Both the position numbers and the translations under genes were made by a program. A stretch of DNA of 21,939 nucleotides, from assembly GCA_014379165.1 (NCBI GenBank), contig JACMMG010000047.1, forward strand, positions 1-21,939, read 5' to 3'. This stretch comes from Candidatus Parcubacteria bacterium. Lineage in GTDB: Bacteria > Patescibacteriota > Minisyncoccia > Phycocordibacterales > SBAW01. This document shows positions 20,501-21,939 of this stretch, in pieces; within the stretch, counting starts at the first letter, position 1, and every line of letters begins with the position of its first letter. The notes under the pieces were generated by a model, which worked only from the letters and a program-made list of their open reading frames with translations, had not been told where the DNA came from and searched no databases.

Positions 20501-21939
20501 GCGGGTTGGTCGTACCAATACCGACGTTGCCTGACTGGGCCACGAAAAGATCAGTACGGGTGGAGGAGCCAACGACGAATGACGGGATGCCTGTGGCGAG
20601 GCTTGCGGTGTCGACGGAAAGTCGGCCCCACGGCGTTGTGGAACCGATGCCCACGTCACCCGTTGAATCGATAAGGAAGCGGGTGGAACCTGCAGTGGCA
20701 TCGGTCAATACGAATGAGGAAGGTGTAGTGCTATTGCCAGAGTTTGTCGACATAAAACGCCACGCCCTGCCTCCAGAGCCTGAGTTAGTCAAAAGAAGTC
20801 CTGTATTTGTATTGCTTGAATTGATATACAGCTGCGGGAAGGTAAGACCGTTAAGACCATTGTCGATGGTTAGCATTCCATACGGTGTTGTGGAACCAAT
20901 GCCAACATTACCTGCGTTCGTCACAATAAAGTTCGTTGCAGTTGAAGAGCCGATGACGAATGACGGGCCGGTGATGCCGTTCGGGTTGACTGAAAGCTGG
21001 CCCCACGGAGTCGTTGTTCCGATGCCGACGGTGCCGTTTGGCTTGAGCGTGAGGATATCTGCGGTCGTAGATGCACTGAAGCTGAGGCGGTTGGTAATCG
21101 AAGACTGGTACATTCTCCAATCATAATCCTCTGATGAAAGATCACCCATATCAATGTAGGTCAGCGTAGTAGCGTTTGATCTCATTTCAATACTTCTTCC
21201 AAGATCAGAGGCGATAGTGATTACACCTGTGTTGGTGAATTCGCCGCTGCCTACTACGTCAAGTGCATCAGTAGGACTCGTCGTACCGATGCCGACATTG
21301 CCGGAAGAAGTAACAATAAAGGAAGTGGTCGTGGCAGTCGGAGTTGAAGATGCGATTACGAAGAGTGGCTGGTTTGCAGTGTCGTTGGTTGAGTTGTTAA
21401 TGGAGAGCTTGCCCCACGGAGTCGTTGTTCCGATGCCGACTGAGCCGGTGCTCGTTATATATACCCGCTCAAGGCTATTCGTCAGGAATACTATGTTTGC
21501 CGCTTCTCTTGTACGCAAATTTAAATTACCCGTTCCGCGATGATCCATCAGGGTTTGTGCATTCGCGCCATTATTTTGTCGAATAATGCGGAAACCGAAA
21601 TCCGGATACGTGGTGTCTCCAATAAGATCTATGTATGCGTTTTGATTACCCACTATTCCTTCGCCGATCTGCAGGAAGTTATCTCCCGTAGGATTGCTGA
21701 TATTGAGAGTACCGCCAGTCGCAATCAAATTGCCGGCACTGTAGATATCGCCATTCACGGTAAGTTTGTGGGATGGAGAAGTGGTGCCGATGCCGACGTT
21801 GCCTGCTTGAGTCACGATAAGATCGGTGCGGGTGGAGGAGCCAACGACGAATGACGGAATGCCTGCGGCGAGGCTTGTAGTATCTGCGGAAAGTCTGCCC
21901 CATGGGGTTGAGGAGCCGATACCGACGTTGCCGTTGGAA
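17517..21939 (-). CDS. Giant repeat surface protein with S74 chaperone (endosialidase-type) domain (5' partial)
   Basis: The frame is open to the window end, so the start is outside. The GTG at 21815 is not a start because repeat sequence continues upstream. About 1,470 residues are visible. They hold ~19 copies of a G-N-V-G-I-G-T/S-T-x-P-W-G-x-L-S-V type motif, spaced ~40-110 residues, as in phage tail-fibre-like and CPR surface proteins. Next is a Peptidase_S74 intramolecular chaperone (SDARLKKNIETLSP, the presumed cleaving Ser at 18285-18287; then NPVTYNWK, GFLAQEVQKVMP, LNYAGFTPFLVSAVQDL). In phage fibres this domain trimerises the fibre and cuts itself off. Here ~230 residues follow: a helical region, LCLEGLCVTKDQL, a Gly-rich linker, and a Pro/Asp/Glu-rich tail ending PPTDTP. 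Probably a surface or secreted fibre. Confidence 0.88.
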   Translation of the reverse strand, partial: SNGNVGIGSSTPWGRLSADTTSLAAGIPSFVVGSSTRTDLIVTQAGNVGIGTTSPSHKLTVNGDIYSAGNLIATGGTLNISNPTGDNFLQIGEGIVGNQNAYIDLIGDTTYPDFGFRIIRQNNGANAQTLMDHRGTGNLNLRTREAANIVFLTNSLERVYITSTGSVGIGTTTPWGKLSINNSTNDTANQPLFVIASSTPTATTTSFIVTSSGNVGIGTTSPTDALDVVGSGEFTNTGVITIASDLGRSIEMRSNATTLTYIDMGDLSSEDYDWRMYQSSITNRLSFSASTTADILTLKPNGTVGIGTTTPWGQLSVNPNGITGPSFVIGSSTATNFIVTNAGNVGIGSTTPYGMLTIDNGLNGLTFPQLYINSSNTNTGLLLTNSGSGGRAWRFMSTNSGNSTTPSSFVLTDATAGSTRFLIDSTGDVGIGSTTPWGRLSVDTASLATGIPSFVVGSSTRTDLFVAQSGNVGIGTTNPLALLSVNGLASSTSLIVSGLNAASCDVKSSTSGVLSCGTDASGGSLTGTQGQVAYFSGTNTAVGTSSLFIATSGKVGVGTTNPLSVLDVSTSSSATTFSESAARGLAILNTNTLTNNNLAELQFRTYDIGAGVATGAEIAAVFTSHAESAVDADLAFLTNSTSAGLTEKMRIMADGNLGLGSTTPWGRLSVDTSNLATDIPSFVVGSSARTDLIVTQAGNVGIGTTSPADPLHIFGTVCCGTRMTVEDVGNGFTGYRQKNTIGEYFTGIQFATNNWVVYNNGSSTENLTVTGAGNVGIGSTTPWGGLSVNPNALPAGAPSFVIGSSTRTDLIVTQAGNVGIGTSTPDAALTFAQTVGDKIHLYSSSGAQYGFGIYGNELRNFTGSGAAITWGTQNGSAAFTELMRMTTAGNVGIGTTSPQSKLEVVNTSSGATAAQLYLSNLASATSTASQLVFRANDLTNGTTTAAITSILTKNYVTGNGDLVFSTLQNGTLAEAGRFNSGGNFGLASSTPWGRLSVEQATETNSFVVGNLGSTSPSLVVLGVNGNGKIGVASTTPWSRFSIEQDTELNSFMISNSGSTTASFTVAGINRNGNVGIASTTPWGQLSVEQDVERISFVVGNLGSTTPSFMVTGVNQNGRVGIASTTPWGQLSVEQDTEPISFIVSNSGSTSPAFMVGGINGNGRVGIGTSTITGVSGATTTLLFVGNNTIPSGRAVAVFASANANMCWIVPGTGIACTSDARLKKNIETLSPALDAINKLNPVTYNWKGEPNGSALHTGFLAQEVQKVMPGLVYTDDNGTLTLNYAGFTPFLVSAVQDLSLTLQTIASTTASSTPESEAFAESFFSNIFARMTTWLADTGNGIANLFAETITATVVNADTVNTKTLCLEGLCVTKDQLQQLLDNQGGGSGGGGGGGGGDTPPPDDNGTTTPPSDDPPADEPPADEPPAEEPPTDTPPAPADEGGEEAPDTGSDTGGSEDTGGGDSGGAPPTDTP
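18538..18719 (-). repeat. Direct repeat inside the surface-protein gene (two identical 47-bp copies, 135-bp period)
   Basis: 18538-18584 and 18673-18719 are identical over 47 bases and encode the same WGQLSVEQD-type segment (45-residue period). The flanking units are related but diverged. This suggests recent duplication or gene conversion. Confidence 0.8.
19837..21917 (-). repeat. Dispersed ~125-bp near-identical units in the surface-protein gene
   Basis: Units at about 19837-19963, 20521-20646 and 21791-21917 share most of their bases. They encode LVTQAGNVGIG, WGRLSVDT and SFVVGSSTRTDL-type stretches in the same order. Spacing between units is several hundred bases, filled with unrelated inserts, so this is modular rather than simple tandem amplification. 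Confidence 0.75.

Noticed and set aside
1..21939. Alternative genetic code (UGA or UAA read as sense)
   Set aside because: TGA ends prfA, rpe, rpiB and gap at expected lengths, and TAA ends rpsB, tsf, rplY, fba and tktC. Only prfA has an internal stop.
17517..21939. CRISPR-like or tandem satellite array
   Set aside because: Repeat spacing is irregular and every repeat encodes the same protein motif in one long frame.

Overview
The window looks like a chromosomal segment of a Candidate Phyla Radiation (Patescibacteria) bacterium, most probably in the Parcubacteria superphylum. This is inferred from gene content, not from a search. The pointers are a very short EF-Ts, transketolase split into two adjacent genes, a coiled-coil plus lytic transglycosylase fusion, a minimal sugar-phosphate gene set, and a huge surface protein built of GNVGIGTTxP repeats with an S74 chaperone domain. 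Coding is dense, most genes lie on the minus strand, and no stretch over 300 bases lacks a gene. TAA, TAG and TGA all serve as stops, so there is no sign of the UGA recoding seen in some other CPR lineages.

Layout. 1-588 (+): 3' part of a coiled-coil/thioredoxin-like gene, converging on and overlapping an exporter-type ABC transporter (566-2356, -). 2367-2442 (-): tRNA-Thr(UGU), overlapped by the end of an HTH/LAGLIDADG-like gene (2405-3049, -). 3103-6990 (-): a translation cluster, transcribed rpmE, prfA, capA-like, rpsB, tsf, then a small membrane protein. prfA carries an in-frame UAA. 7102-7458 (+): orphan gene with its own terminator. 7515-8882 (-): secreted coiled-coil lytic transglycosylase. 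9055-9366 (-): orphan small membrane protein between two terminators, with a palindrome on its start codon. 9427-10993 (-): fba then rplY. 11014-12036 (+): PfkB-family kinase, divergent from fba. 12033-16387 (-): gap, rpiB, rpe, tktN, tktC and a small membrane protein. 16433-17416 (+): class A beta-lactamase-like serine hydrolase. 17517 to the window end (-): repeat/S74 surface protein, 5' end outside.

How the genes fit together. PfkB kinase, aldolase and GAPDH could supply the upper-to-middle glycolytic steps. RpiB, Rpe and the two transketolase halves interconvert pentose and hexose phosphates for nucleotide synthesis. The rpmE-prfA-capA-rpsB-tsf run couples translation genes tightly by stop/start overlaps. 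The serine hydrolase, lytic transglycosylase and CapA-like protein are exported or membrane-anchored envelope proteins, and the S74 protein is probably displayed on the surface.

The most notable observations are: the UAA stop inside the gene for release factor 1, which itself reads UAA; a CDS whose stop codon lies in a tRNA anticodon loop; a palindromic -10 element apparently shared by divergent, leaderless fba and pfkB-type genes; an 18-bp perfect palindrome inserted in frame in gap; and an Rpe homologue lacking two metal-binding histidines. I saw no CRISPR array, insertion sequence, rRNA or obvious defence system.
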